A stretch of DNA of 64,000 nucleotides from positions 127,867,891 to 127,931,890 of the forward strand of contig CM043947.1 in NCBI GenBank assembly GCA_014529385.2, written 5' to 3'. Positions 1 through 11,008 of the stretch are shown one piece after another. Made by a program: the position numbers and the translations under genes. Origin of the DNA: Adiantum capillus-veneris (lineage: Eukaryota > Streptophyta > Polypodiopsida > Polypodiales > Pteridaceae). The notes under the pieces are model-generated. The model was given only the letters and a program-made list of their open reading frames with translations, was not told the origin of the DNA and searched no databases. Every line of letters begins with the position of its first letter. Positions within the stretch are counted from its first letter, which is position 1.

Positions 1-2441
1 TTGACGCACATATCCCTTAAAGCGTTTTCATGAAACGCTCTAAGAAGAACATCCATCTGGAATGAACTGTGCCAGCTATTTCCACCTCATCAACTATGTA
101 AACAAGAAGATGCACCTGAATGGTTAGCATTGTAGTAGGAAAATGTTTCTCAAACATGCACACAAGCTCCGCAGCATTTAGTTTGGCGAATGGTATGGAG
201 TCTACGTTGATCTCCTTTTGTGAGATCCATTGCACCAGCTTTGCAAGTTTGTAGATTGTGTTACGGATGTCCAGAGACAAACATCCCTCAATGGCAACCG
301 GTAAAATAAACTGTAAAGTATGTGCAGCAATGATATTAAAGTCCACATTTTATGCAATGATATTAAAGTCCACTATGAACGTACCTGATACATTTTATGC
401 CAATCGTGTGACTTCAAACCGGTAAGCTTTCCTTCTTTAGTAAAACACGTTCGGAGCGAGTGCATTACGCCAGTGGGGGTCCGCAAAGATCGAATGGTCT
501 CTTTTACTTTGCGTTCTTGGGCTCCTGTGAAAATCCATGGTGCTTTAGGGAGTTTTATCGATCCATCAGACGCTGTTTGCAGCCAATATTGCTCCATACG
601 ATCCACATTTCTAAGGTTAACTCTGGCTCCCAAACTATCTTTCTTGCCGGTCAAATGGTCCCATAGTAGATTACCCACATTCTTGAATATGTGCATTGGA
701 TCGAGCAAGTGATTGATCATGAGTCGGGGCCAGTATGGTAACTCGTACCATAGAGATAGTCTATTCATCCCTGGAGGCAATCCGTCATCGCACATCTCCT
801 TCTGCTCTAACCATGCTTGTGCAGACATCCTTGGTGGCTCTCTTCCCAAAAAGCCGTCGCGTAACACATGATTCTCTGGAAGATACGCTTGATGACCTTC
901 GTAGATTTGCTTCTTCAGTGAGGGTGCCCTACGTGCATTCAGTCTAGGTCCACATGTGACACATGCTCTGTATCCGCTTGTTTGAAGCCCTGCATGTATA
1001 CACATGATAATAGATCAACTATGGGAAAAAACAAGATTTACAGTGTCTGAGTGAGGAGTGTCAATAGATCACCTGAGCATTCTGTTAGCCCGGGATAGTC
1101 ATGCATGGTCCACATTAGAATGCCTCTGATCAAAGCATTCCGTCGTCCTGTGTGTCGGCTCATATCCACCACCTCTATGCCAATCCACAATTGTTGTAGC
1201 TCTTCCAATAGTGGACAAAGATACACATCCATATTCCCCACTTTATATCGCCCTGGCACAATCAAGCTTAGCCATAGGTGCCCCTTCTTCGTAGTCAACC
1301 ACGGGGGAATGTTGTAGTTGACAATGACAACGGGCCATACACTGTAAGATGTTGATCTTTGACCAAATGGATTTACGCCATCCATAGCCAGGCCTAAGCG
1401 CAAATTTCGAGCTTCCCTGGCAAAATCCGACCATGTTCCATCTATATGTTTCCACGCTACGCAATCTGCAGGAATTCGTAGCACACCATCTGAAGATTTA
1501 TTCTCCTCATGCCATGATGCTAGGGCGGCCATGGACTTACATTCGAAGAAATGCTTGATGCGAGAAAGCAGAGGGAAATGTCGCAAAACCTTTTGTGGAA
1601 TTTTTTTCCCGTGGAGATCTACTCGATATCTTTCGGAATCACATTTCAGACACTTCTCCATGTCTATGTATTCCCCTCTGAAAAGAATGCAGTCATTAGG
1701 ACAAGCGTGGATAGAATTGTAATCCATCCCCAAGTTTCGCAAAATCTTTCTTGCTTCATCTCGGGAATCTGGCATCACATTGTCACCTGGTAGTATGTGC
1801 TCTTTCAGCAATCTACACAACATAAAAATATGATACAGTCGTGTAAAAATCTATCAGATCATTATACATTTAGAGTTCTATTAAAGTAAACTAATTGTAA
1901 TAGATCACCTGAAAAGCGCTGTGACGCTAGTGTCACTCCATCCAAACTTTGCCTGCATGTTGAGAAGAACCAGGAGTGCTTTCAATCTAGATATACGTGC
2001 TCCATTATACAATGGCGTATCGGCTTCACTTTTCATATCATCATAGATAAGCCTTTCTGAATCCATGATCGTCTCGATCATTTCATCAATCTCGGGCTCA
2101 AACATTGCCTCGTTGGGAATGTGCTCTGCATGATCATCCCCCGAGCTGTCAGAGGCTACATCTTGTGGCCTCACATATGATGCTTGACCAAAGCGCCTGC
2201 GAACACGTCTATTGGGTTGCAAGATTGCTGCTTGTTGGCCAGCGTCAGAGTCCGACGAGTTATAATTGGCAACAACTCGATCTATAATAGATGGATCGAA
2301 CTCGCCAAATTTGCGAACGTGCTGCAAAGAAACACGTCTTGTCCGTCGCACAACATGCTTGCATTGATTACAAGGACATAAGACCCTCGTTGAGAGATAG
2401 GTGTTTCGGTTGGACGGTCCCACATCCTCGTCGCTACTCAT
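1..2441 (-). CDS. CACTA transposase, Tnp2/TNPD type (four visible exons, C-terminus outside window)
   Basis: This encodes the DDE-type transposase that cuts and moves CACTA elements in the nucleus. The first exon starts at 2441 (MSSDEDVGPS) and has a CxxC-containing N-terminal segment. The exon ending near 1072 and the next, from about 992, match the Transposase_21 (tnp2) family, with segments such as NDCILFRGEY, LRLGLAMDGVNPF and HLLDPMHIFKNV. The last visible exon reads the DUF4218-like motif around LVYIVDEVEIAGTVHSRW, which follows tnp2 in plant CACTA proteins. Introns can be placed at about 1813-1907, 993-1072 and 314-385. Their donors read AG/GTGATC, AG/GTGATC and AG/GTACGT, with plausible AG acceptors. 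No in-frame stop was seen in the visible exons, so this copy may be intact on this side. The chosen start is the first ATG of the frame, and promoter position is unknown. Confidence 0.85.
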
Positions 2442-2499
2442 AATGAGGATAAAAAACTTATAACCTGGACAACAAATTTAATATTCTATTGGCATTCTT

Positions 2500-2503
2500 C
2501 GTC

Positions 2504-2539
<36 letters not shown>

Positions 2540-3700
2540 ACCTCACATTCTCTAGTCATGTCCAATCCCTGCACACCTCGGTCTAGAGGTGCATGGAGAT
2601 CAGAACCACCGGGTTATAATCTCGTCTTTATTGGTCAATACCTATATTTGTGGGTACAAGAAATCTACACACCCACGTCTACATGATACTGCATGTAGTG
2701 GACAAAACCCCTTTGCCTCTTCTCTAGCTGTAGCACTTCACAGCATCTTAACATCTTTTCACAGTAGATCTTTTCACTGTTCGTCTAACTCTAAACCCTA
2801 AACCGTAAGTAATTCTTGCGTGGACTCGATCTAACGTAAATAAGCGTAAATCTAAATAAACGTAAATCTAACTAAAAATAAAGCTAAATCTAATTTAACG
2901 TAAGTCTAATGACTAGAGGTTGTCTAGATGGTCATTGTGTCGGGGATGTAGTGACTCTTGCCGCCCTGAAGATCCACCTTCTTCCCTATCTTCTGAAGAC
3001 ATTTCACCAGTACTTTTGGATCGACGGAGCCCACCATGAGTGAAGGCAGCAATACCCTATATTCCATTGAGGGCTTTCTTCACCCGCTTCATGCAGGCAT
3101 CGCAGTCTATGGAGACCTAAATCTAATCTAATATAACGTAAATCTAAATCTAGCTTAAATAAACGTAAATCTAGTTAAAAATAAACCTAAATCTAATTTA
3201 ATGTAAGTCTACATATAACCTAATCTTTAACGTCTTTTAAGATAGTTTTCTACGACGTTATAACTCTCTTCTTCTTGTGTGTGTGCGCGTGTGTGGATGT
3301 GTGTGCCAATAAAAAGAGATAAATGGTATAACCTTTCTATCACCCATGCCAAGTATGATAGATTGATTATGCCATTTCCCTCTTGAATAATAGGTCTTGA
3401 GTTCAACTCCTCGTCGGCTAGATCTTTAGGTCTTTTAATTTTAATTAGTTTCCTACGACGTTAAATTAGTTTCTCTCTCTTTCTCTCTCAATGTGTGTGC
3501 GTTTTTTTGGATCGTATGCATGTTTTCTCTCTCTTTTCCTCTCTCAATGTGTGCGTTTTTTGTTTATGCATGTTCTCTCTCTCTTTTCCTCTCTCAATGC
3601 GTGCGTTTTTTGTTTATGCATGCTCTCTCTCTCTTTTTCTCTCTCAATGTGTGTGTGCATTCTTTGTTTATGTATGTGTGTGTGCGTTTTTGTTTTTGTT

Positions 3701-3736
<36 letters not shown>

Positions 3737-3887
3737 AACACTATGTGTGTGTGTATGTGTGTGTGTGAGAGAGAGAGAGAGGGAGAGAGAAAGAGGGGAA
3801 GGGAACATGAGAATGAGGAGAGGGAAGGAGCATACCTGGCTCTCCTTCCTCTCCTCGTGTGTGTGTGTGTGTGTGTGTGTGGAGAAG

Positions 3888-3938
<51 letters not shown>

Positions 3939-3945
3939 GGGAGAG
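2500..3945. repeat. Simple and degenerate repeats in the CACTA 5' non-coding region
   Basis: A CT microsatellite lies at about 2505-2538. A degenerate repeat of the unit CGTAAATCTAA recurs at about 2815-2910 and again at 3118-3225. A tandem repeat of about 57 bp (CTCTCTCAATGTGTGCG followed by TTTTTTGTTTATGCATG) spans about 3520-3690 in four copies. It runs into CT, TG and GA tracts up to about 3945. Long open frames here are products of the repeats, not genes. Confidence 0.8.
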
Positions 3946-3969
3946 CGTTACCTGCTCCTTGCTTGAGGG

Positions 3970-4190
3970 CGCCGAAAAACTCAGATCTGAGATCTGAGTT
4001 TTTGGGCGCGCTCGGTTATTTTTTTACCCCAGCCGGCGTCGCTATGAAAGTCGCTATAAGCGTCGCTATGAGCGTCGCAAATTTCTTTGTAAATTTGCGA
4101 CGCTCATAGTGACGCTTATAGCGACGCCGGAAATTTTTTTTTTGAGCGTCGCTGTGTGAGCGTCGCTAATATGAATAGCCTCTTGTAGTG
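3970..4190. repeat. CACTA subterminal inverted repeats and terminal repeat
   Basis: A short palindrome (CTCAGATCTGAGATCTGAG) is centred near 3990. A second, much longer inverted repeat runs from 4033 to 4130. Its arms are built from three or four GCGTCGCTAT/GCGTCGCAAATTT units and face each other across the short loop CTTTGT. Two more GCGTCGCT units follow before the TAGTG end at 4190. Such arrays are the expected transposase-binding region of a CACTA end. Confidence 0.85.
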
Positions 4191-4194
4191 TCCA

Positions 4195-4784
4195 GTCTCT
4201 CTCCGGCGGGTAGTTTCTGCAAAATCGTTTTCAATTAGCAGAGAAATAAAAAACAAAGAGAGAAACTTGCTTTTCAGGTATGTACGTAGTCCGCGAACGA
4301 TAACTCAAAATCGGTGCAGAATTTGAAGAAACTTCCTTCTGTAAAGTTGTAGACCACATTGATTCTGGTCTCTTTGGAGAATAGTTCCTGCAAAATCGTT
4401 TTCAATTAGCAGAAAAATAAAAAACAAAAAGCGAAAGTTGCTTTTCAGGTATGTACGCAATCCGCGAACGATAACTCAAAATCGGTGCAGAATTTGAAAA
4501 AAACTTCCTTCTGCAAAGTTGTAGACCACATCGATTCCGGTCTCTCTCGCAAGTAGTTTTTGTAAAATCGTTTTCAATTAGCAGAAAAATCAAAATCAAA
4601 AATCAGAAGTTGCTTTTCAGGCATGTACGCAGTCCGCGAATGATAACTCAAAATCGGTGAAGAATTTGAAAAAACTTCCTTCTGCAAAGTTGTAGACCAC
4701 ATCGATTCCGATCTCTTTAGTGTGTACTTTCTGCAGAATCGTTTTCAATTAGGATAAAAATCGAAAACAAAAACATATTGCTCT
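4195..4784. repeat. 171-bp tandem repeat, about 3.4 copies
   Basis: The block AAAATCGTTTTCAATTAGCA recurs with its start at about 4220, 4391, 4563 and 4735, a spacing of 171-172 bp. Each unit also contains CCGCGAACGATAACTCAAAA and GCAAAGTTGTAGACCACAT. The array directly abuts the primer-binding site at 4786-4797. On the minus strand it is therefore the 5' leader of the LTR remnant described next. No coding function is visible. Confidence 0.85.
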
Positions 4785-4785
4785 G

Positions 4786-4797
4786 ATACCATGTTGA
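4786..4797 (-). other. Primer-binding site complementary to initiator tRNA-Met
   Basis: On the minus strand the sequence reads TGGTATCAGAGC, the complement of the 3' end of plant initiator tRNA-Met. It lies immediately after the CAACA end of the 136-bp LTR, the normal position for a retrotransposon primer site. Confidence 0.8.
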
Positions 4798-4933
4798 GAG
4801 AGAAAGAGAGAGCACAGAAATAGAACCCCAAAGTGTGTAGAATACACACATGAGATGATGTATATATAGAGGGGACCTGGGTGCCATATATAGAGAAGAC
4901 ATATATTGAGTAGCTTCACATATAATCTCAACA
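4798..4933 (-). repeat. Short LTR (136 bp) of a minus-strand retroelement remnant, TRIM-like
   Basis: The segment begins TGTTGAGAGAG and ends ATAATCTCAACA, giving a 7-bp terminal inverted repeat TGTTGAG/CTCAACA with canonical TG...CA ends. On the minus strand it contains a TATATATA box (about 4861-4868) and is followed by a tRNA-iMet primer site. The size matches TRIM/SMART miniature LTR elements. A degraded Copia LTR is the alternative. The partner LTR is not seen in the window; the CACTA element lies where the internal region would continue. Confidence 0.6.
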
Positions 4934-5200
4934 CCATTATGCATACGCTTTTGTCCAGTCACTATGTGCTGGCACAACCGTAGCATCATGGATGACATCA
5001 GTGCTTGGATCACATGTACAATCTTAGTACGATGGACTATATATCTGCTACCTACAACGTTCTTGCTGTCATCATAAGCCTACTCACTCAAGGCGGGGTG
5101 GAATAAAATTATTTCTTATAGTGATCCAAGCACTGATGTCATCCATGATGCTACGGCTGTGCCAGCACATAGTGACTAGAAAAAAACGTATGCATAATGG
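4934..5200. repeat. 80-bp inverted repeat with 107-bp spacer at the pararetrovirus left edge
   Basis: Positions 4934-5013 (starting CCATTATGCATACG) are the inverted copy of 5121-5200 (ending CGTATGCATAATGG). The spacer plus right arm recurs in direct orientation at 11401-11592, but the left arm does not. The left arm is therefore an extra inverted piece of the virus end rather than a normal part of its promoter region. Confidence 0.8.
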
Positions 5201-5654
5201 AACACATAGAAGATTCTACTTTAGTTGAATACACATGTTCACCTTAGTGGACGACACATGTCCAGTTTTTCTTTAGTGGAAGACCACATGTCCACTTTGT
5301 AGAATGCGCATTACATAAAGCTTGTAAAGGAAGCCGCCCACTCTCCTATAAAAGGGAGACTCCCCTTCATTGTAAATTATCTCAAGTGAGTCTTAGTGTA
5401 TCTCGAGTGAAGATTAGCATATCTCGGTGTGAGCTTAGTGTATCTCTAGTGAGCCCTTGTATATCTCAAGTAAGCTTTAGACTATCTTGTGTGAAGCATT
5501 AGTAAGAAAGGCATAGCCTTATGTTGTAACTCCCTACTTTGCAATTTCGATAACGATCCCCTGCACACTTTGTCCATACTTTGTATGTCCAATTCCACTT
5601 AATACACTCCTTTCTCTTGCAATCTTTATAGTGTGTGTCTCTTGGTATCAGAGC
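5014..5654 (+). promoter_or_regulatory. Pararetrovirus promoter/leader region, copy 1
   Basis: The TATA box TATAAAAG is at 5347-5354, followed by repeated TATCTC-AGTGAG motifs in the transcribed leader. The tRNA-iMet primer site TGGTATCAGAGC is at 5643-5654. Upstream are repeated CACATGTTCACC/CACATGTCCAC elements that may be transcription-factor sites. Confidence 0.7.
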
Positions 5655-5700
5655 CATTTTCAGAGTCATTATTTTGAGTCATTATTTGTGTCTAATTAAT

Positions 5701-5987
5701 GGGTGAATGCATGTTTACCTATCGCGCTTTTTGTGCTAGTTAGCAGTTTCAAGTTGGCACATCTTCAAAAAGTGAGGCGTCCGGTAAATTTTTACAAATA
5801 ATATCAAAATTTGTCGGAGGTTGTACATTTGGATTCCTTGTTTCAAGTGCTTTCTATTGATATATCATATGTCATAGATCTTGGAGACGTAGCTCAAGTT
5901 ATTGTACTAGTTAGCATATGTCAAAATTGTGCTAGTTAGCATTGTCCTGGACATGAAAAAGCAAGACAGGTTAACATGCTTTCACCC
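5701..5987. mobile_element. MITE, 287 bp, inside the copy 1 leader
   Basis: The ends GGGTGAATGCATGTTTACCT and (reverse complement of the right end) GGGTGAAAGCATGTTAACCT form an imperfect 20-bp terminal inverted repeat. TAAT flanks both sides (5697-5700 and 5988-5991). The duplicated leader at 6756-6759 preserves the empty site with a single TAAT. A Tourist/PIF-Harbinger-like origin is possible because TAA fits inside the duplication. No coding sequence is present. Confidence 0.78.
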
Positions 5988-6283
5988 TAATCTCTTGCCA
6001 TCATTAAGCTAAGGTTATCTTTCATACTACCAAGAAGGCTAGCAAAGTGTTTTTTCTCTTTCAACAACCTCTGCCAAAGAATCAATTGGTGTTTTCCGAA
6101 ATCGTGTTGTGAGGCAAGGTCGCGTGGTCGCAGGTCTGACGATCGCCGCAGGCATCTAAGAGTAAAGCCACATGCATCAAATCCTCGAGTAAATTCCAGC
6201 AGTAAATTCCCGTAGTAAACTCCTACCACACGACTCAATTTCAGGTAAACATTCAATGGCATTCTTGAACAGATCTTTGTCAA

Positions 6284-6700
6284 TACATATGTTCACCTTA
6301 TTGGAAGACACATGTCCACTTTTTCTTTAGTGAAAGACCACATGTCCACTTTGTAGAATGCGCATTACATGAAGCTTGTAAAGGAAGCCACCCACTCTCC
6401 TATAAAAGGGAGACTCCCCTTCATTGTAAATTATCTCAAGTGAGTCTTAGTGTATCTCGAGTGAAGCTTAGTATATCTCGGTGTGAGCTTAGTGTATCTC
6501 TAGTGAGCCCTTGTATATCTCAAGTAAGCCATAGACTATCTTGTGTGAAGACTTAGTAAGAAAGGCATAGCCTTATGTTGTAACTCCCTACTTTGCAATT
6601 TCGATAACGATCCCCTGCACACTTTGTCATATGTCCAATTTCACTTAATATACTCCTTCCGCTTGCAATCTTTATAGTGTGCGTCTCTTGGTATCAGAGC
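6284..6700 (+). promoter_or_regulatory. Pararetrovirus promoter/leader region, copy 2, upstream of the coding region
   Basis: This copy has TATAAAAG at 6401-6408 and the tRNA-iMet primer site at 6689-6700. It starts abruptly where copy 1 runs into the beginning of the movement-protein frame (6253-6283), so 5229-6283 and 6284-7036 form a tandem duplication. It is the copy positioned to drive the ORFs beginning at 7013. Confidence 0.7.
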
Positions 6701-7012
6701 CATAATCAGAGCCATTTTTAGAGTCATTATTCTGAGTCATTAATTAGTGTCTAATTAATATCTTGCCATCATTAAGCTAAAGTTATCTTTCATACTACCA
6801 AGAAGGCTAGCAAAGTGTTTGTTCTCTTTCAACAACGTCTGCCAAAGAATCAATTGGTGTTTTCCGAAATCGTGTTGTGAGGCAAGGTCACGTGGTCGCA
6901 GGTCCGACGGTCGCCCCGCAGGCATCTAAGAGTAAAGCCACATGCATCAAATCCTCGAGTAAATTTCCGCTGTAAACGCCTACCACACGACTCAATTTCA
7001 GGTAAACATTCA

Positions 7013-7946
7013 ATGGCATTCTTGAACATATCTTTGTCAAAAGTGACCAAGTATTTTGCACACCTCTCTATGGCTGTAGAAGAAGCCGAACCTTCTGCTG
7101 AATGGAAAATCCCAGAACTTAAACCCGATCAAGTATATAAACATAAAAATTTATTTAAACTTAGAGCCTCCACTGTCTATCTAGATAATAGGTCAGTAGC
7201 ATCTATTCCTCCGATAACTTAATGCATTTTATTAAGCTTACTGAGATGCTCCAACATGACAAAGCAGAAGCCTTAAAAAAGGGTTATCACTTTGTTCACC
7301 TTGGATGTGTACAAATAGGTGTAAATCCTCTTTTTAGAGCAGGCTTAACTGTATCATGTCTCATAATGATTTTAGACACCAGACATAAAAAATTGCAAGA
7401 TCAATTCCTTGGAGGAATGTAAAGTAACCTTGTAGACGGACCAGTCTATTTGCAAGTTCGCCCAAACTATAATGTGTCTCTAGACGACCCCTATTTTGGC
7501 GAAGCTTTAACTCTTGCAATAAAAATTGTTGGCTGTGATCTAAAGCATTTAACGCCCAACGTTGAAATTTCTTTCTCTGTTTTAGGTAGAGGAATTAACT
7601 CCGGGTTACCAGCAATATATGAAGGAAAATTAACAGCAAGTGAGAAAACAGATCATAAAGGGCAAATATTATTATGCGCTCAGATGATCATTCTCAGATG
7701 CTTCACTGTGATCAAATTGCTCGGTCCGAAGTAAAACTACCAGAAAATTGGGCAGTTGATATACAACCTACATTACAAACAGAACTTATAAATAGAGTTC
7801 TAAATATAGATAGTCTAGATTCCTGTAATTATTTAATTAGTTCACAAAAGCCCATTTCTTTTGCTATTGTGCATAAAGCCCCCACAAAGTCTAGAGCTAT
7901 GCGCAAAAAGATCAAACCTTTTGCAGGCATTGCTTATGACTCATAG
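7013..7946 (+). pseudogene. Pararetrovirus movement-protein-like region (30K superfamily), broken
   Basis: The product would be a tubule- or plasmodesma-acting cell-to-cell movement protein. The reading starts at an ATG at 7013, which is also present in the truncated duplicate at 6253. Homology-like sequence then passes through three frames: 7013-7216, about 7219-7734 with an in-frame stop at 7420-7422, and 7674-7946. The 7222-7422 segment has the 30K hallmark: a conserved LG, then a PL-x-R-x-G stretch, then an aspartate in a DTR context. The following segment shows the usual beta-rich core. Total length, about 310 codons, suits a caulimovirid movement domain. No functional protein can be made from it. 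Confidence 0.68.
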
Positions 7947-7986
7947 GAAGATTAGACTCTTCTTCCTCTGCTTTTAACATACAGTT

Positions 7987-8788
7987 TTGCATGATCGAAG
8001 GAAAAGATTTATATCTCCTTATGTAACTATGCGTAATCAAGCAAAACCTCCCCCGGAATTTCTTCAAAGCAATTACCATACTGTCAAGTTGCGTTTCCTT
8101 GAAAAGCAATTAAATGACTTGCATAAGTTAGTTATTGAGTCAACTCATAAACTTGCTAATATGCAAATTCAATTACAACAAATGATTGACAATTCTCCCT
8201 TCTCTGTACATATAGATTTAATAGTTCCCTCTCCCCTTGAGTTATCTTACTTTTCATTTTATAAGCCCTCAAAGCATAATCGCTCTGGTCACTCTGGCAA
8301 AAATCTGTCCTTTAATGTCATGACTGTTGATCAAGAACATGATAGTTCTTCAGACAGATAGAGATCTTTACACTCTACCTTGTTGCCACAAAAATCGCAA
8401 CAAACTAATTGATAACGCAGGTAAACCTCCATCTACAAAACCCTAAAGTGTAACCATAGAATCCATCGACTACCAATGGACTGATGACCAACTCGATACA
8501 ATATGGGATATGACCAATGCAGAACATAGAGTTGGAATCAAGGATTATGGTCCAACATTTCTCCATGGTGATTGGGATCAGTTCGATTCTTTCTATGATG
8601 AAAGAATTTACAATGGTCTTCAAGCAGAAATCATTCCTGAAAATCTTCCATCTCCTCCAATAGAAATTGATAATCCTTTTTCTCAGGAAGAGTCAGAGAT
8701 TGATGATTTGCAAGCCGACATCCCTCTAGTGCCATTACACATGGAAAAAGATGAACCTATGGATGAAGCCTCTACCAGTGCATCCTAA
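7987..8788 (+). pseudogene. Pararetrovirus ORF region after the movement domain, unidentified
   Basis: An open stretch at 7987-8361 encodes a predicted helical, possibly coiled-coil segment (rich in Leu, Lys and Gln around its residues 25-65). It is followed after a stop by a second open stretch, 8510-8788, whose product is strongly acidic and Pro-rich toward its end. By position these belong to the polyprotein between movement protein and capsid of caulimovirids. Sequence similarity alone does not identify either. They could also be the tail of the movement ORF. Confidence 0.45.
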
Positions 8789-8904
8789 GATTCTAAACAT
8801 CCCCAATTTGTGCAAGGAATTAAAAAGGTAGGTGACATTACCTTTTACAACATTGATAATTTAGAACAAGAGGACATCATTCTTGTTCTAGAATACATGC
8901 ATAA

Positions 8905-10884
8905 TTGGATCTATCAGCAAATGCTATTTGGGTGAATGCGACAACAAATTGCAGTAGAAGCTGCAGTAAATGGTTTTACAGGTATCAGCATGAAAGCAAA
9001 GTGCCTTCGAAAGAAGAAAGAAGCTTCGCCTCCGACTCCGAGTCTAGCTTTCAAGATTGCCCTATTGCAATGAATGTCATGAGCCTAGAAGACTTCATGC
9101 CTATTCCCTTCAACCCTCAACACTGGAAAAGGTTTTCCAAAGGAAAACAACAGTTCCAATCAGATGACTATGCTTCAAGCAATTCAGATTCTTCCTTTGA
9201 ATCTGAAAAACCAGGTAAGAAGACCTCTTCTCAACATACTTCTAAAGAAGCATCTAATTATCAGAAGCAGCTCAAAAATTCTCTACGTGAAGCTGCCAAA
9301 CCTAAAGCACCAGCTTTAGAACGAATGGTCATTCCAGCTTTAGCCACCAAAATAAAGCTAAAGCAAATCAAAGCAAGTCATCCCCTCTTCGATCATAACA
9401 TCATCAGTAATCTGGTCTCAGGCAAAATCAAAGCTCAACCTCTCCAAAATTTGCCACCAGGAAGAACACCCTCCAATTCTTCTAGTTCTGATGAAGAAGC
9501 TTCTGATTTCCCTTAGGATATTCCATCGACATCCCGTTCTAAACAGGATCACTCTTATAAAGAATTATGTCAAAAAGGGTGGGAATTGCATCAACGCGAT
9601 CTTCTGTTTGAAAAACAGCAGGCTCTCCATAAATGGGAAGCCAATCTAACTTCCAGAGAAACCTCTTTCCTTTCTCGGGGGGGTGAGACTTCTCAGACTT
9701 CTCAGTTCCTTCCAAATCCACCTTTTCCAATTCCGTGGGATATCTTACTTCCAAAAGAATAGCCAGCTGAGCCAACTCCCAAAGGTAATCAACTATCTGA
9801 AGAAGATATTAAAAATCTAAAAGAGTTGATAACCCTGTTCAAGCAACCTAAGCCTCAAGAAACAAGGGAGTCCACAGAGATGAATATGGTAGAAAGCGGT
9901 CCGAACAATATCCAACCTCTAAAAGCCGACATCATGGTAATTGGCAAGGCCCCTTTCAAGAGAAAATTACCTCCAGCTTCTTCAACCAAAGAAATAGGAT
10001 CAAGCTCTTCACCAAAAAAAGATAAAGAGTCTGAAACTAAAAATAATGTCTCTATTACAATTCAAGAAATCATAGAAGGACAGAGACTAGATATTTTAGA
10101 ATCCCCCGCAATAAGTATTGATAGTATTCAGGCATAGGATCTACCATTTATAACACAAGCAAAAAAGATAGACTCCTCTATCTATCATTCTCGTAAGAAA
10201 GAAGAAACTATTCTAGATCCAGAATACCCTCTTAACCCACAAACTAATCTAGATAAGGCTAAATGGATCAATACTAAAGTAGCCATACTTAGGTCAGCAT
10301 GGTATGGAGACTGGAAAAGATTCTATGCTAACTATGAAGACTCTGATAGAGAAGCTGAAATATCTGAAGAAGCTGACCCTCCCAAGCAATTGGATGATGA
10401 GCAGATCAGGCCAATTAACCTAGAAACTATAAAGAAAGCATGGATTAATCCAATCGACAGACAGGTTCAACAATGGATTGACGATCCTACAGAACTTCAG
10501 GTTCTTACTCAAGAAATAGATGATAAACTTACCCATGAGCTAAACTCAAGAGAATCATCTATACAGAGAAAAAGAAAAGAAAAGCAACCATTAGAAAACT
10601 GGTTCTGTCCAACAAGGACCCAATCAGAAGCCTCTGACCATTCAAGTTTGATTCTTTCTAAACTTGACAACCTTCAAGAAGTCATTGATGACATCCGAAC
10701 AACCATGTGCCACAACCCAAGGCTGATTCTGAAGAATCATCAAAGCCTTAAGAAGATCACCAAACAGGTAAAAGAGTTCATCTCTTCACAACAAAAAGAA
10801 ATTCAAAAACCACTAAATGGAGACAACAGTCTCTCTCCCCTAAAAGGAGTCTCCATTACAATAATTCTGAATATACAATTTTAG
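8905..10884 (+). pseudogene. Pararetrovirus structural (capsid-region) ORFs, broken
   Basis: The first open stretch, 8905-9516, is Ser/Asp/Glu-rich and Lys-rich and ends in an acidic Ser tract. A low-complexity stretch, 9517-9825, bridges to the next frame. From 9826 to 10884 one frame runs with only a single in-frame TAG at 10138-10140. Its product contains a Trp/Tyr-rich segment (about 10270-10345) and Lys/Glu-rich helices. Position immediately before the protease fits the capsid region of a caulimovirid polyprotein. No CCHC zinc knuckle was found, so the assignment rests on context and composition. Confidence 0.5.
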
Positions 10885-11008
10885 AATTCCCTTCATGCTA
10901 TAATCGACACAGGAGCCAGCCTATAATGGAGACAATAGTCTCTCTCCCCCAAAAGGAGTCTCCATTACAATAATTCTGAATATACAATTTTAGAATTCCC
11001 TTCATGCT
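10817..11008 (+). repeat. 83-bp direct repeat flanking the protease motif
   Basis: 10817-10899 and 10926-11008 are near-identical (both start ATGGAGACAA and end TTCATGCT). The 26 bases between them carry the protease active-site codons, so the duplication split the protease domain. Confidence 0.85.

Larger units (their letters stand above)
1..4190 (-). mobile_element. CACTA (En/Spm-type) DNA transposon, one end outside the window
   Basis: The transposase reads leftward and the element ends on the right with TTGTAGTG at 4183-4190, the reverse complement of the CACTA-type terminus. Inside that end lie dense subterminal repeats built on GCGTCGCTAT and GCGTCGCAAATTT. CACTA elements normally carry such subterminal arrays as transposase-binding sites and make 3-bp target duplications. 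The other terminus lies beyond position 1, so the target duplication cannot be tested here. The stretch between the transposase start and the terminus (2442-4190) is non-coding and full of simple repeats. Family assignment is firm because transposase and terminus agree; whether the element is still mobile is unknown. Confidence 0.88.

Noticed and set aside
3491-3997. Open frames of 65-168 codons across CT, TG and GA repeats
   Set aside because: They are produced by the repeats in all frames and have only repeated Cys-Val, Leu-Ser or Arg-Glu content.
3473-4190. CRISPR-like array in the tandem repeats
   Set aside because: Repeats are contiguous without unique spacers, and the genome is that of a plant.
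5643-6700. TGGTATCAGAGC as a tRNA gene
   Set aside because: Only the 3'-complement is present; there is no cloverleaf. It is a primer-binding site.
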